The notes under the pieces are model-generated. The model saw only the letters and a program-made list of their open reading frames with translations, was not told where the DNA came from and did no database searches. A stretch of 64,000 nucleotides of DNA. Source: Aureibacillus halotolerans (GTDB lineage Bacteria; Bacillota; Bacilli; Bacillales; DSM-28697). This document shows positions 35,077-45,119 of the stretch, piece after piece. The stretch spans positions 277,922 through 341,921 of the forward strand of contig NZ_SNYJ01000002.1 of assembly GCF_004363045.1 (NCBI RefSeq), written 5' to 3'. The position numbers and the translations under genes are program-made. Numbering within the stretch: position 1 is the stretch's first letter; every line of letters starts with the position of its first letter.

Positions 35077-36900
35077 ATGGCCATAAACAAATCATCAAAT
35101 GCACCTTCGAAACATCTGCAACGTTTTTATTATTCTCAAGACGAAATCATTGAAAAGCCGTTTAACTGGAAGCAAATGCTCCGGCTATTCACGTACATGA
35201 AACCTTACTCCAAATCATTGCTTCCTAAAGCGATCATCGCCGTTTTGATCTCCACGATCATTCGGCTTATCATCCCATTGTTTACAGGGGTGCTTGCGAT
35301 CGACTACGCAATTGGAGGCGGCAATTACTCTGCGTTGATGTGGATCGTCGCTGCCGTCGCCGTTTTGTATATCATCGCCTATTTTGCAAATGTGTTACGG
35401 ATGAGATGGATGAACAGACTCGGACAGCATGTCATCTATGATTTACGACACCATTTGTTTTCTCACGTTGAGCGGCTGAGTCATAATTTCTTTGACAAAC
35501 GTTCGGCTGGATCGATCCTTGTACGTATTTTAAATGATGTAAACTCACTGCAGGACTTGTTTACAAATGGAGTCATCAACTTAATGATGGACTTTATTAT
35601 GCTGCTAGGGATCGTTATTATCCTGTTCTCATTGTCACCGGAATTCGCTATTGCTGTGGTTATCATTTTGCCAATTATGTTTTTTGTATCGACCAAGCTG
35701 CGCCGAAACATTCGCCGGGCATGGCAGGGTGTACGGTTAAAGCAATCAAAGCTCAATTCGCATTTAAATGAAAGCATCCAAGGCATTCGCGTGACCCAAG
35801 CCTACACGCAAGAAAAGCAAAACATGGAGTTTTTCGAAGGCGTCAATACCGAAACCTATGGTGCGTGGCAAAACGCGACGCAAAAAAACGCCTTTTTCCG
35901 TCCCGTAGTGGAAATGTCCAATGCCGTTGGAACTGTCATTCTCATTGTCTATGGGACATACTTGTATTCAACGGGTTCAATTTCAACTGGAGATCTCGTT
36001 TCCTTTGCCTTTTTCCTCGGGATGTTTTGGGAGCCAATCTCGCGACTAGGTCAAGTGTACAATCAGTTGCTTGTTGGTATGGCGTCTTCAGAGCGGATTT
36101 TTGAATTTCTCGATGAAAAACCAAATGTGCCTGAAAACGAACACGCAGTCGCCATTGACATGAAGGGCAGAATCGATTTTGAAAATGTTGAGTTTGCGTA
36201 CGATGAAAAACGCAAAGCGCTAGATAACATTTCAATTCATGCCACTCCAGGTGAAACACTTGCACTGGTCGGTCATACAGGGTCTGGTAAAACAACGATC
36301 GCCAGCTTAATCAGTCGTTTTTACGATGCAACAGCAGGCAGTGTGAAAATTGATGGAATTGATGTTAAAGACATTGAATTACAAAGCTTGCGTACACAAA
36401 TTAGCATTGTCCTTCAAGACACGTTTATCTTTTCAGGGACCATTATGGAAAACATTCGTTTTGGAAACCCCAATGCATCAGACGATGAAGTGATTGATGC
36501 GGCGAAGAAAATTGGCGCTGACGGCTTTATTTCACGTATGGCTGATGGGTATCATACTGAAGTAGAGGAAAGAGGAAACATTCTCTCAGCAGGGGAGCGT
36601 CAATTGCTGTCCTTTGCGAGAGCTCTCCTTGCAAATCCTCGTATCATCATTCTTGATGAAGCGACAGCAAGCATTGATACCGAGACTGAAATGAGGATTC
36701 AGGAAGCGTTAAAAACACTCTTGAAGGGACGGACGGCAATCATTATTGCACACCGTCTCTCTACGATTCGCGAAGCCGACCAAATTATCGTCTTGGATCA
36801 CGGGCATTTAATGGAGCGTGGCAATCATGATGCACTAATGACGCATCGTGGCATCTACTTCAACTTAGTGCGCTCACAGTTCCAGGCAAGCGAAGCGTAA
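35077..36900 (+). CDS. ABC exporter half, catalytic ATP site subunit
   Basis: 607 residues, ATG after GTAGGGGG. An N-terminal extension of about 35 residues precedes the membrane part. Nucleotide domain: Walker A GHTGSGKTT, Walker B IIILDEATASID with the canonical Glu, but the signature is LSAGE rather than LSGGQ. Together with the upstream subunit this leaves one consensus and one degenerate ATP site, as in other heterodimeric exporters (TM287/288, BmrCD). Similar in size to YknV. Confidence 0.88.
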   Translation: MAINKSSNAPSKHLQRFYYSQDEIIEKPFNWKQMLRLFTYMKPYSKSLLPKAIIAVLISTIIRLIIPLFTGVLAIDYAIGGGNYSALMWIVAAVAVLYIIAYFANVLRMRWMNRLGQHVIYDLRHHLFSHVERLSHNFFDKRSAGSILVRILNDVNSLQDLFTNGVINLMMDFIMLLGIVIILFSLSPEFAIAVVIILPIMFFVSTKLRRNIRRAWQGVRLKQSKLNSHLNESIQGIRVTQAYTQEKQNMEFFEGVNTETYGAWQNATQKNAFFRPVVEMSNAVGTVILIVYGTYLYSTGSISTGDLVSFAFFLGMFWEPISRLGQVYNQLLVGMASSERIFEFLDEKPNVPENEHAVAIDMKGRIDFENVEFAYDEKRKALDNISIHATPGETLALVGHTGSGKTTIASLISRFYDATAGSVKIDGIDVKDIELQSLRTQISIVLQDTFIFSGTIMENIRFGNPNASDDEVIDAAKKIGADGFISRMADGYHTEVEERGNILSAGERQLLSFARALLANPRIIILDEATASIDTETEMRIQEALKTLLKGRTAIIIAHRLSTIREADQIIVLDHGHLMERGNHDALMTHRGIYFNLVRSQFQASEA

Positions 36901-36943
36901 TTTATATGTCCCGGTAATGCGTATGATGGAGTGAACAAAGAAA

Positions 36944-36990
36944 AAAATCCGAACGCCTACTTGAATTTCGTAGAGCCGTTCGGATTTTTT
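36944..36990 (+). terminator. Repeated terminator family, copy T1
   Basis: AAAATCCGAACG and CGTTCGGATTTT around CTAC..GTAG. The same sequence recurs at 37886 and 42644. Confidence 0.85.
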
Positions 36991-37160
36991 CAATATAGCT
37001 TATCTAAAGAATAGCTTTAACACTACATTGCAATTGGACCCAACACAAATTTGTTTAGACATTCCTTTCTATCTAAAGCGAAATAGTTTGCTCCTTGCTT
37101 TTTAATTGCATTTTCTCCATACTAAGTGTACAAATTACATCTAAATGAAGGTGTCAGTAA

Positions 37161-37829
37161 ATGAAAAAACAATTTGCAGTGATTGGACTAGGTCGATTTG
37201 GAGGTAGCATTTGCAGAACACTGAGTAAACAGGGTATGGAAGTGATGGCCATCGATATGGATGAAGATCGAATTGATGAGTATGCTTCTATTGCCTCACA
37301 TGCGGTTATTTGCGACTCCACAGATGAAAAAGCACTTAAAAGTTTAGGGTTGCGGAACTTTGATCATGTCATTGTAGCGATTGGCGACAATATTCAAGCA
37401 AGCATTTTGACAACAATTATGTTAAAGGAGCTTGGCGTCGATAAAATAACGGTTAAGGCACAAAACGATTACCACGAGAAAGTGCTCAATAAAATCGGGG
37501 CGGACAAGGTCGTTCATCCTGAGCGGGATATGGGGCGGCGCATTGCGCACCATGTCGTGTCAAACAACGTTCTCGACTACTTGGAGATCTCTGATGAGCA
37601 TTCCATTGTAGAAGTTCGAGCGAGTGAGAAAATGGTAGGGTCAACCCTTCAAGAGTTAGATATTCGAGCAAAGTACGGAATCAATATTGTGGCCTTTCGT
37701 CGAAATGGCGAAATTATGGTGTCCCCTCCAGCAGGTGCCGATATTCAACCTGACGACATTATGATTGTTATTGGTGCAGATAAGGACATTAGTCGCTTTG
37801 AACAGCATTTGATTAATAATGAAATATAA
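37161..37829 (+). CDS. ktrC: Potassium uptake regulatory subunit KtrC
   Basis: 222 residues. RCK_N domain at the start (GLGRFGGSICRTLSKQGMEV; ID at the end of beta 2, then VICDSTD), and RCK_C domain from about 140 (LDYLEISDEHSIVEVRASEK). KtrA/KtrC rings bind nucleotides and cyclic di-AMP and gate a KtrB/KtrD potassium channel. In B. subtilis ktrC lies near rnjA, as here. The channel subunit is not in this window, as is also true in B. subtilis. Confidence 0.9.
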   Translation: MKKQFAVIGLGRFGGSICRTLSKQGMEVMAIDMDEDRIDEYASIASHAVICDSTDEKALKSLGLRNFDHVIVAIGDNIQASILTTIMLKELGVDKITVKAQNDYHEKVLNKIGADKVVHPERDMGRRIAHHVVSNNVLDYLEISDEHSIVEVRASEKMVGSTLQELDIRAKYGINIVAFRRNGEIMVSPPAGADIQPDDIMIVIGADKDISRFEQHLINNEI

Positions 37830-37885
37830 GAGGCTGGGACAAACGTATTGATATAACAGGTAAATTTCCCCCATCAAGAAATCAA

Positions 37886-37942
37886 AAAAATCCGAACGAC
37901 TACGAAATGTCAGTTATCATTTCATAGTACAGATTGGATTTT
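37886..37942 (+). terminator. Repeated terminator family, copy T2
   Basis: AAAATCCGAACGACTACGAAAT and ATTTCATAGT..GGATTTT; preceded by GAGGCTGGGACAAAC after the ktrC stop. Confidence 0.75.
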
Positions 37943-38050
37943 CTTTTCTGCAGGAAAGAAAAAGTTAGGTCTTTGACACTTACAGCGAGAACACGACGAG
38001 AGGCACTTTTGCCCAGTCTTTTTTAAAAAGCTCAAATCAAAGATTGACGA

Positions 38051-38096
38051 AAAAAACAGCCAAAATGGGCGAAAGCCCATCGTTGGCTGTTTTTTG
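38051..38096 (-). terminator. Terminator of rnjA
   Basis: AAACAGCCAA..TGGGC-GAAA-GCCCA..TTGGCTGTTTTTT stem directly after the stop. Confidence 0.85.
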
Positions 38097-38100
38097 GTAT

Positions 38101-39768
38101 TTAGACCTCCATGATAATAGGGAGGATCATCGGACGACGTTTCGTTTTTTCATAAAGGAATGGAGCGAGTGTATCTGTAATCTCGTTTTTAATCTCCGAC
38201 CACTGGGACGTGCGACGCTCCATCACTTTGTTTAAGTGTTTAGAAATGAGCGTTTGTGCATCATTGATTAAATCACCGGATTCCCTCATGTACACAAAAC
38301 CTCTTGAAATAAGATCAGGTCCAGCAGAAATTTTAAATTCTTTCATGTTGATGCTAACGACAACGATCACAAGACCTTCTTCAGACAAAATCCGACGGTC
38401 TCGCAATACGATGTTCCCGATATCACCGACACCATTTCCATCGACGTATACTGAGCCAGACGGAATTTTACCGCCAACTTCAGCTTGTTCTTTCCCAAGT
38501 GCTAATACTTCACCGATGTCCATAATAAAACAATGGTCACTTGGTATACCGCACTCTTGTGCGAGCTTTGTGTGCATTTTCATCATGCGATACTCACCAT
38601 GGATAGGCAAAAAGTATTTAGGCTTCATGAGTCGAAGCATGAGCTTTTGTTCCTGTTGTCCACCATGTCCAGATGTATGAATATCATTTAGTGGACCATG
38701 AATAACATCTGCACCTGCGCGGTAAAGCATATCGATAATACGCGATACAGAAATAGTGTTGCCAGGAATCGGGGAGGATGAAAAGACGACCGTATCCCCT
38801 GGGATGATTTGAATTTGACGATGAGTCCCATTTGCAATTCTTGATAGAGCAGCCATCGGTTCACCTTGGCTTCCGGTACAAAGAATAACTATTTTATCTG
38901 CCTGAAGACGATTAATTTGTTGAGGCTCAATAAATGTATTCTTTGGTGCGCGAATGTATCCAAGCTCTTGACCAATGGCGATGGCACCTTCCATGCTACG
39001 ACCAAACACAGCTACTTTACGGCCAGTTTGAACAGCTGCTTCAACAACTTGCTGCAAACGGTGAATGTTTGAAGCGAAGGTTGCGAAAATAATCCGACCT
39101 TCGACCTTTCGGAAGATGTCATGGATGCTATCGCCAACGCGTCGCTCAGACATGGTGAAGTCTGGCACCTCAGCATTTGTTGAATCAGAAAGCAAGCAAA
39201 GTACGCCTTCCTTTCCAATCTCAGCCATTTTTGTTAAGTTGGCAGGTTCTCCAACAGGTGTAAAATCAAATTTAAAGTCACCTGTATGAACAATGTTGCC
39301 TGGAGGTGTTTTTACGACGACACCGTAAGAATCTGGGATACTATGCGTCGTGCGATAAAATGCGACGCTCGTTTTACGGAACTTAATCACATCGTCCTCG
39401 CTAATAATATTTAGCTTGGCTTTTCTTAGCAAACCGTGTTCTTCAAGCTTGTTTTTAATGAGACCAATGGCCAACTTGCCTGCATAAATAGGCACATTAA
39501 TTTCGCGAAGAAGGTAAGGAATACCTCCGATGTGATCTTCGTGGCCATGTGTTACAAATAGCCCTTTGATCTTTTCTTTGTTTTTTACAACATAAGTGAA
39601 GTCCGGAATGACATAGTCTATGCCGAGTAGCTCGTCCTCCGGAAATTTAATCCCCGCGTCAATCAAAATAATTTCATCTTGGAATTGAACACCGTACATG
39701 TTTTTGCCGATTTCACCGAGTCCCCCAAGAGCAAAGACTGCAGTTTGGTCATTTTTTACCGATTTCAT
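38101..39768 (-). CDS. rnjA: Ribonuclease J1
   Basis: 555 residues, the J1 length. Metallo-beta-lactamase motif HGHEDH at 74-79, then the beta-CASP domain ([23 protein letters not shown]) and the C-terminal domain. It has 5'-exonuclease and endonuclease activity and is central to mRNA decay and rRNA maturation. rpoY lies three bases upstream, so the two are co-transcribed, as in B. subtilis. Confidence 0.96.
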   Translation of the reverse strand: MKSVKNDQTAVFALGGLGEIGKNMYGVQFQDEIILIDAGIKFPEDELLGIDYVIPDFTYVVKNKEKIKGLFVTHGHEDHIGGIPYLLREINVPIYAGKLAIGLIKNKLEEHGLLRKAKLNIISEDDVIKFRKTSVAFYRTTHSIPDSYGVVVKTPPGNIVHTGDFKFDFTPVGEPANLTKMAEIGKEGVLCLLSDSTNAEVPDFTMSERRVGDSIHDIFRKVEGRIIFATFASNIHRLQQVVEAAVQTGRKVAVFGRSMEGAIAIGQELGYIRAPKNTFIEPQQINRLQADKIVILCTGSQGEPMAALSRIANGTHRQIQIIPGDTVVFSSSPIPGNTISVSRIIDMLYRAGADVIHGPLNDIHTSGHGGQQEQKLMLRLMKPKYFLPIHGEYRMMKMHTKLAQECGIPSDHCFIMDIGEVLALGKEQAEVGGKIPSGSVYVDGNGVGDIGNIVLRDRRILSEEGLVIVVVSINMKEFKISAGPDLISRGFVYMRESGDLINDAQTLISKHLNKVMERRTSQWSEIKNEITDTLAPFLYEKTKRRPMILPIIMEV

Positions 39769-39771
39769 AGG

Positions 39772-39981
39772 TTACAGTTTCTCCACTTGGTAAGATTCGC
39801 TTTGTTGTTCATATTCCAGGTGATTCGGGGTTAAAGCCTGGACATATTCAATGTTATAATTTCTCTCGGCTAGTTTTTTGCGCACTACGCGCTCTGACTG
39901 TTCGTCAACGTACATTGTTTTCGTACTTTCACGAATCAATGCTTCTTCTTTAGTAGGCTGATAAAGCACTTTAAATATCAT
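39772..39981 (-). CDS. rpoY: RNA polymerase epsilon subunit RpoY
   Basis: 69 residues (DUF1447). The start MIFKVLYQPTKEEALIREST and TKTMYVD are the conserved parts of this small Firmicute RNA polymerase subunit, formerly YkzG. It binds core polymerase and is linked to protection against phage proteins and to stability. It is the first gene of the rpoY-rnjA unit. Confidence 0.93.
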   Translation of the reverse strand: MIFKVLYQPTKEEALIRESTKTMYVDEQSERVVRKKLAERNYNIEYVQALTPNHLEYEQQSESYQVEKL

Positions 39982-40092
39982 CTTTGTTCTCTCTCCTTAC
40001 GTCTCATAATCGTCTATATTCTATTATATAGGATTTGCGATGATTTTTCATGTATTTTAATGCATTGGTTGTTGAAGAGAGAAAGAAGCTTA

Positions 40093-40164
40093 CTATGCGA
40101 GGGTTTTTTTACGCAATAAATCTTTCCATCTTCGTCTGATTTTTCGTTTCAATTGTTTCAACAT
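40093..40164 (-). CDS. 23-residue basic peptide
   Basis: ATG 40164 follows AAAGGAGATGATGGTC, a strong ribosome site. The peptide is MLKQLKRKIRRRWKDLLRKK plus TLA, with 12 Lys/Arg and amphipathic spacing of Leu/Ile/Trp. It lies about 110 bases upstream of rpoY on the same strand and may share its promoter. An RNA- or membrane-binding peptide is possible. Too short for firm proof. Confidence 0.45.
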   Translation of the reverse strand: MLKQLKRKIRRRWKDLLRKKTLA

Positions 40165-40346
40165 GACCATCATCTCCTTTCAGACAGGATCTTATACTCC
40201 TATCGGTTGACCGGCAGAAAATAGAGTAGTTAACTATAGTATATGGCAAAAACCCTTTTCCATGTGGTTCCCTTTAGAAGAATTCAGTATTTTTAGTCCG
40301 GTGCACAGACGAAAAAACGATACCTCAGCGTAAAAAGGAGAAAATT

Positions 40347-41123
40347 ATGAGCAAAATTGTCTTTTTTGATATTGATGGAACTTTATTGAACGAAAAGAAA
40401 CTCTTGCCACCAGAAACGAAAAAGGCCATCCTCTCGTTATCCGAAAAAGGTATTTACACGGGCATTGCAACGGGCAGGGGGCCTTTTATGTACGAGGCTT
40501 TAAGAGAAGAATTAGGCATTAATACGTTTATTAGCTACAACGGGCAATACGTTGTATTCGAAGACAACGTAATTTACAAAGCACCGTTCTCTCAACCAAC
40601 ATTGGCGGAGATTGAAGCACTAGCAGAAAAAAATGGGCACGCGTATGTTCATATGAGTCATGAGAAAATGGTGGCGTCTGAAAAAGCGAACCGTAAAATA
40701 GACGAAAGCTTTGCGACACTTCATTTTGAACATCCACCTTATGATCGAACCTTTGCCAAGACCAATGAAATCTATCAAGTCTTGCTTTTTTGTGAAGAAG
40801 GGGAAGAGGCGGCTTATCAGGATCAGGACTCGTTGGAAGAGGTGCGCTTTATTCGCTGGCACAAATACTCGACAGATATTGTTCCGGCAAAAGGGTCAAA
40901 AGCCATTGGCATTCAACAGGTGATGCAAGAATTAGGCGTTCACCAATCAGAGGTGGTTGCCTTTGGTGACGGGTTGAATGATGTGGAAATGTTAGAGTTT
41001 GTCGGCTGTGGCATCGCAATGGGGAATGCTACCAAGGAGGTTCAGCAGAAAGCGGATTATGTCACGCGAAATGTTGAAGATGGCGGCATTGTTCATGGGC
41101 TAAAGCATATTGGACTTCTCTAA
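40347..41123 (+). CDS. ykrA: Cof-type HAD hydrolase YkrA
   Basis: 258 residues, ATG 40347 after AAAAAGGAG. HAD motif I FFDIDGTLL, motif II in ATGRG, lysine in PAKGSK and motif IV GDGLNDVEML. Type IIB cap domain from about 85 to 185. Such enzymes dephosphorylate sugar phosphates or flavin precursors; the substrate of YkrA is not certain. It lies opposite def with a shared terminator, as in B. subtilis. Confidence 0.9.
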   Translation: MSKIVFFDIDGTLLNEKKLLPPETKKAILSLSEKGIYTGIATGRGPFMYEALREELGINTFISYNGQYVVFEDNVIYKAPFSQPTLAEIEALAEKNGHAYVHMSHEKMVASEKANRKIDESFATLHFEHPPYDRTFAKTNEIYQVLLFCEEGEEAAYQDQDSLEEVRFIRWHKYSTDIVPAKGSKAIGIQQVMQELGVHQSEVVAFGDGLNDVEMLEFVGCGIAMGNATKEVQQKADYVTRNVEDGGIVHGLKHIGLL

Positions 41124-41165
41124 AAATACCCTCCCGGCAATCTTCTTTGCCGGGAGGGTATTTCT
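41124..41165. terminator. Bidirectional terminator between ykrA and def
   Basis: AAATACCCTCCCGGCAA and TTGCCGGGAGGGTATTT, 17 bp with a 6-nt loop. Confidence 0.93.
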
Positions 41166-41718
41166 AACGGTCCGCAGGAATCGCACCTTCAGGAACTTCA
41201 AATGGCTGCTCTTGGTCGATGTGGTCATAAAACATGACCCCGTTCAAATGGTCGATTTCATGCTGGAAAACAATAGCTGGGAAACCGCGCAAACGCAGTT
41301 TTACCTCTTTGCCATTCAAATCAAAGCCTTTGACGGTAATTCGAGCATGTCTAAGCACATTTCCTGGCACTTCTCGGTCAACGGAAAGGCAACCCTCACC
41401 GCCCGGTAAATAACTTTTTTCTACGGAATGACTAATGATTCTTGGATTAAACAAACCGTATTCAACGTCACGGTCTTTGTCATCGACACACAAAACGGCA
41501 ATCATTTGTTTCTCGACGCCAAGTTGAGGTGCAGCAAGTCCGACACCAGGGCGTAAACCAAGCGACTCTGCCAACTCTTCATCTTGAGAATTGGTGAGGA
41601 ACTCTTGCATGTCTTTCATTAACGCTTTCTCCTCCGCGCTAGGAGGTATTGATACAGCTTCAGCTTTATTACGAAGCGAAGGATGGCCTTCGCGGACAAT
41701 ATGTTCCATCGTAATCAT
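41164..41718 (-). CDS. def: Peptide deformylase (DefB type)
   Basis: 184 residues. All three motifs are present: [15 protein letters not shown] and QHEIDHLNG, which supply the metal Cys and two His and the catalytic Glu. It removes the formyl group from new proteins. The length, with an insertion between motif 1 and the N-terminus, is that of the larger Gram-positive form (B. subtilis YkrB/DefB). Monocistronic. Confidence 0.96.
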   Translation of the reverse strand: MITMEHIVREGHPSLRNKAEAVSIPPSAEEKALMKDMQEFLTNSQDEELAESLGLRPGVGLAAPQLGVEKQMIAVLCVDDKDRDVEYGLFNPRIISHSVEKSYLPGGEGCLSVDREVPGNVLRHARITVKGFDLNGKEVKLRLRGFPAIVFQHEIDHLNGVMFYDHIDQEQPFEVPEGAIPADR

Positions 41719-41868
41719 TCAAACACCCCCAAAAAAACGTTACATTATCCAAATAAGTTTACCATAAAGCATGAAGAGCCTGCACGTCGAAAATGATGTA
41801 GACTATTCCTCGTGATGATGGCATATGTTACGATATAAAAAAGAGATTTAGTTGAAAGGGAGTTAGAA

Positions 41869-42588
41869 ATGAAGTCTGTACTACGCACGATCGGCTTTGC
41901 TGTGATCCTCTTCACACTTTCTGCGTGCAGTTTTGGGGCATCAACTGCCGAAGAAATGTACGAGCATTTGGAGAAAGCTCTAGAGTTAGAGGCGGAGTTT
42001 CAAGAGCAACAGGAGCCACTAGTCGAACTTGAGAAAGAAGAACACAAGATTTATGAAGAGATGATTACCTTAACCACTGAGCAAATGGATCAAATTAACG
42101 CCCTTTCAGAAGAGGCCCTTGCTACAATTAATGAAAGAGAAGAGCGACTTCAAAAAGAACAAGCGAGCATTCAAGCGTCACAGGAAGAGTTTAAAAAAGT
42201 AGAAGCGTTGGTTGCCGATCTTGAGGAAGAGAACGTTCAACAATCTGCTGAAGAATTAGTCACTACTATGGAAGAACGATATTCTACATACCAACTGTTA
42301 AATGAAGCGTACACAAAAGCCATCGCACTTGAGAAAGAAATGTACACAATGGTCACAGATGAGAACATGACAATGGAGCAGTTCACAGAACAGGTTGAAA
42401 AAATCAATACGGCCTATGAGGACGTCTCTAAAGCCAATAAAACGTTCAATGACCTCACGAATAAATACAATACGTTAAAGCCAGCATTTTATGAGCAGGC
42501 AGGATTAGATATCGTTTTCGAAGGCAATGACACCGAAGTTGATGGCGCGTCAGACAATGAGTCGGAAGGACAAGAAGACGCATCCTAA
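41869..42588 (+). CDS. ykyA: YkyA-family coiled-coil lipoprotein
   Basis: 239 residues, ATG 41869 after AAAGGGAG. Lipoprotein signal with lipobox LSAC (residues 17-20), then a long, almost uninterrupted coiled coil rich in Glu and Gln (EQQEPLVELEKEEHKIYEEM, and further to about 210), then an acidic tail. It should be anchored on the outer face of the membrane. Function unknown. Place between def and pdhA matches B. subtilis ykyA. Confidence 0.9.
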   Translation: MKSVLRTIGFAVILFTLSACSFGASTAEEMYEHLEKALELEAEFQEQQEPLVELEKEEHKIYEEMITLTTEQMDQINALSEEALATINEREERLQKEQASIQASQEEFKKVEALVADLEEENVQQSAEELVTTMEERYSTYQLLNEAYTKAIALEKEMYTMVTDENMTMEQFTEQVEKINTAYEDVSKANKTFNDLTNKYNTLKPAFYEQAGLDIVFEGNDTEVDGASDNESEGQEDAS

Positions 42589-42643
42589 ATCTTATGATCA
42601 AGAATTTGGGACAGGCCTACCTAAGAATCAATTAAAATAAAGA

Positions 42644-42698
42644 ATCCGGACGACGACGAAATTTCACTTGAAATTTCGTCGTATCGTTCGGATTTTTC
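42644..42698 (+). terminator. Repeated terminator family, copy T3
   Basis: AATCCGGACGACGACGAAAT and ATTTCGTCGTATCGTTCGGA arms, a nearly perfect long stem with T run; preceded by TTGGGACAGGC. It ends ykyA. Confidence 0.85.
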
Positions 42699-42711
42699 TA
42701 TATCTAAAGGA

Positions 42712-43516
42712 CTCAACTTTCGTTTCAAATTTCGGGGACACTCTTAGATATAGATGAGTAAACCTGCAATTCATTGTTGTGGTTGGTTTTATACAAGCTG
42801 CCATACGCTCGCTTTTCCACCCTAAAGGGTACAAGTGCAACATCGACTCGAAAAGACCTCGTCGTTTTCTTTGCCGCTGGAGTCTCGCTAGTGGCTGCTT
42901 TTAAATGCTACTCTTTTTTTCTCGCTCAGGCAGGGCTTAAAAAAATTTTGTTATGGTATTTACTCAGTCCAGCTAATTTCATGTGCTGATGGATTCTTAG
43001 CATTAGATATGAAATTCCATTTCTTTGGAGGTATAAGGTACTGGACCTCCTTGGTATCTTCACTTTACTAAACTTTAGTATGCTTGTTGCGGAAATGCTC
43101 AATGTTCTTCGTTGTATGCATTACGTGGAATCGTCTCACTATGCGTTCTTGTTTTCCATGTTCGGCCGCAACTCACTTTTCCATTTTTTCCATTAAATAC
43201 GAGGCCGATAAAAAATAATAACAATTTACGCAGAAACATCAGCGTAGTCAAAATACGTAGACTCCTGCGGGAACAGCGCGAGCTGAAGATCCCGCAGGAA
43301 AGCTGCTTTTGCTTTCCGAGGAAGCTGAAGCCGTGCCAGGCGGTAAAGTAAACACGATGAGGTACTCGCGAATCGATGTTGACCTTATACCCTTTAGGGT
43401 GCAAGCGAAGTATTTTGAAGAAGCGGTCGTGATTTCTTTTCACTCTACGGGTACAAGTGCAACATCGACTCGAGAAGACCTCGTCGTGGTTTCTTTGCCG
43501 CAGGAATCTCGCTAGT
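42712..43516 (-). repeat. Repeat locus R5, noncoding composite element
   Basis: About 800 bp, same orientation as R3 and R4. It starts ACTCAACTTCG, a near copy of the terminal repeat. Order: C, type-2 left end, B cassette, type-2 right end (GCTGGAGTCTCGCTAGTGGC), D, E, core A5 with an inserted B fragment, second B, type-2 end. The right edge lacks the terminal repeat. It separates ykyA from the pdh operon. Confidence 0.8.
43247..43419 (-). repeat. Structured repeat core, copy A5 (interrupted)
   Basis: Arms GTCAAAATAC and GTATTTTGAA. The region CCCGCGGAAAG of other copies is replaced by about 65 bp of an inverted B cassette (ACACGATGAGGTACTCGCGA to TACCCTTTAGGGTGCAA), making it 173 bp. Confidence 0.8.
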
Positions 43517-43809
43517 GGGCTTCTCTAATTGTTTTTCTCTGTATTTCAATGAAGCAGGATTTTGTATGATTTTGTAGAATTTTAGTTGTGAAGAAGGAAA
43601 CGTTCGTGCATGTCGTACTTTCCTCAAAGTCTTAAGCAGAAAGAGAATGAATGTTTCCGCAGCATTGAAAATCGAAATGAAGGCTTTGACGACCTCCCCG
43701 CTGTTCAATAATAACTATAACAGAAGGAACAGTTGTATTATAACAGGAGAGGGTTTGAGAGATTATGTAAAGTAATTCCATTGCACTTGAAATACGAAGT
43801 TTCTTTGAT

Positions 43810-43838
43810 TTGACGACGTTTTCTTAGTGGTGTACACT
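43810..43838 (+). promoter_or_regulatory. Upstream candidate promoter of the pdh operon
   Basis: TTGACG and TACACT with a 17-bp spacer. The -10 box lies inside the palindrome listed next. Confidence 0.55.
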
Positions 43839-43845
43839 AAGAAAA
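43819..43845. promoter_or_regulatory. Palindromic operator candidate before pdhA
   Basis: TTTTCTTAGTG-GTGTA-CACTAAGAAAA, an 11-bp perfect inverted repeat over the spacer and -10 of the promoter. No T run follows, so operator is more likely than terminator. Confidence 0.5.
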
Positions 43846-43880
43846 GAGTGGAATGTGTATTATAAATTTTATTTGATCTA

Positions 43881-43909
43881 TTGATACAGTTGTAGGGAAG
43901 TGCTAGACT
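43881..43909 (+). promoter_or_regulatory. Downstream candidate promoter of the pdh operon
   Basis: TTGATA and TAGACT with a 17-bp spacer, about 120 bases before the pdhA start. Confidence 0.55.
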
Positions 43910-43979
43910 GTTTTTATTGCTGAGAGTGACACATCAGCCGCTAAATTGTGTCTTGTTTTTGCTTTTTGGGGCACAGTAA

Positions 43980-45116
<1,137 letters not shown>

Positions 45117-45119
45117 GCC

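Noticed and set aside
37000..37160. Cyclic di-AMP riboswitch before ktrC
   Set aside because: The leader is short and AT-rich, without the conserved elements; regulation by the nucleotide would be at protein level.
43445..43708. 87-codon minus-strand frame at the edge of R5
   Set aside because: Its C-terminal third is repeat sequence and the start has no ribosome site; no family resemblance.
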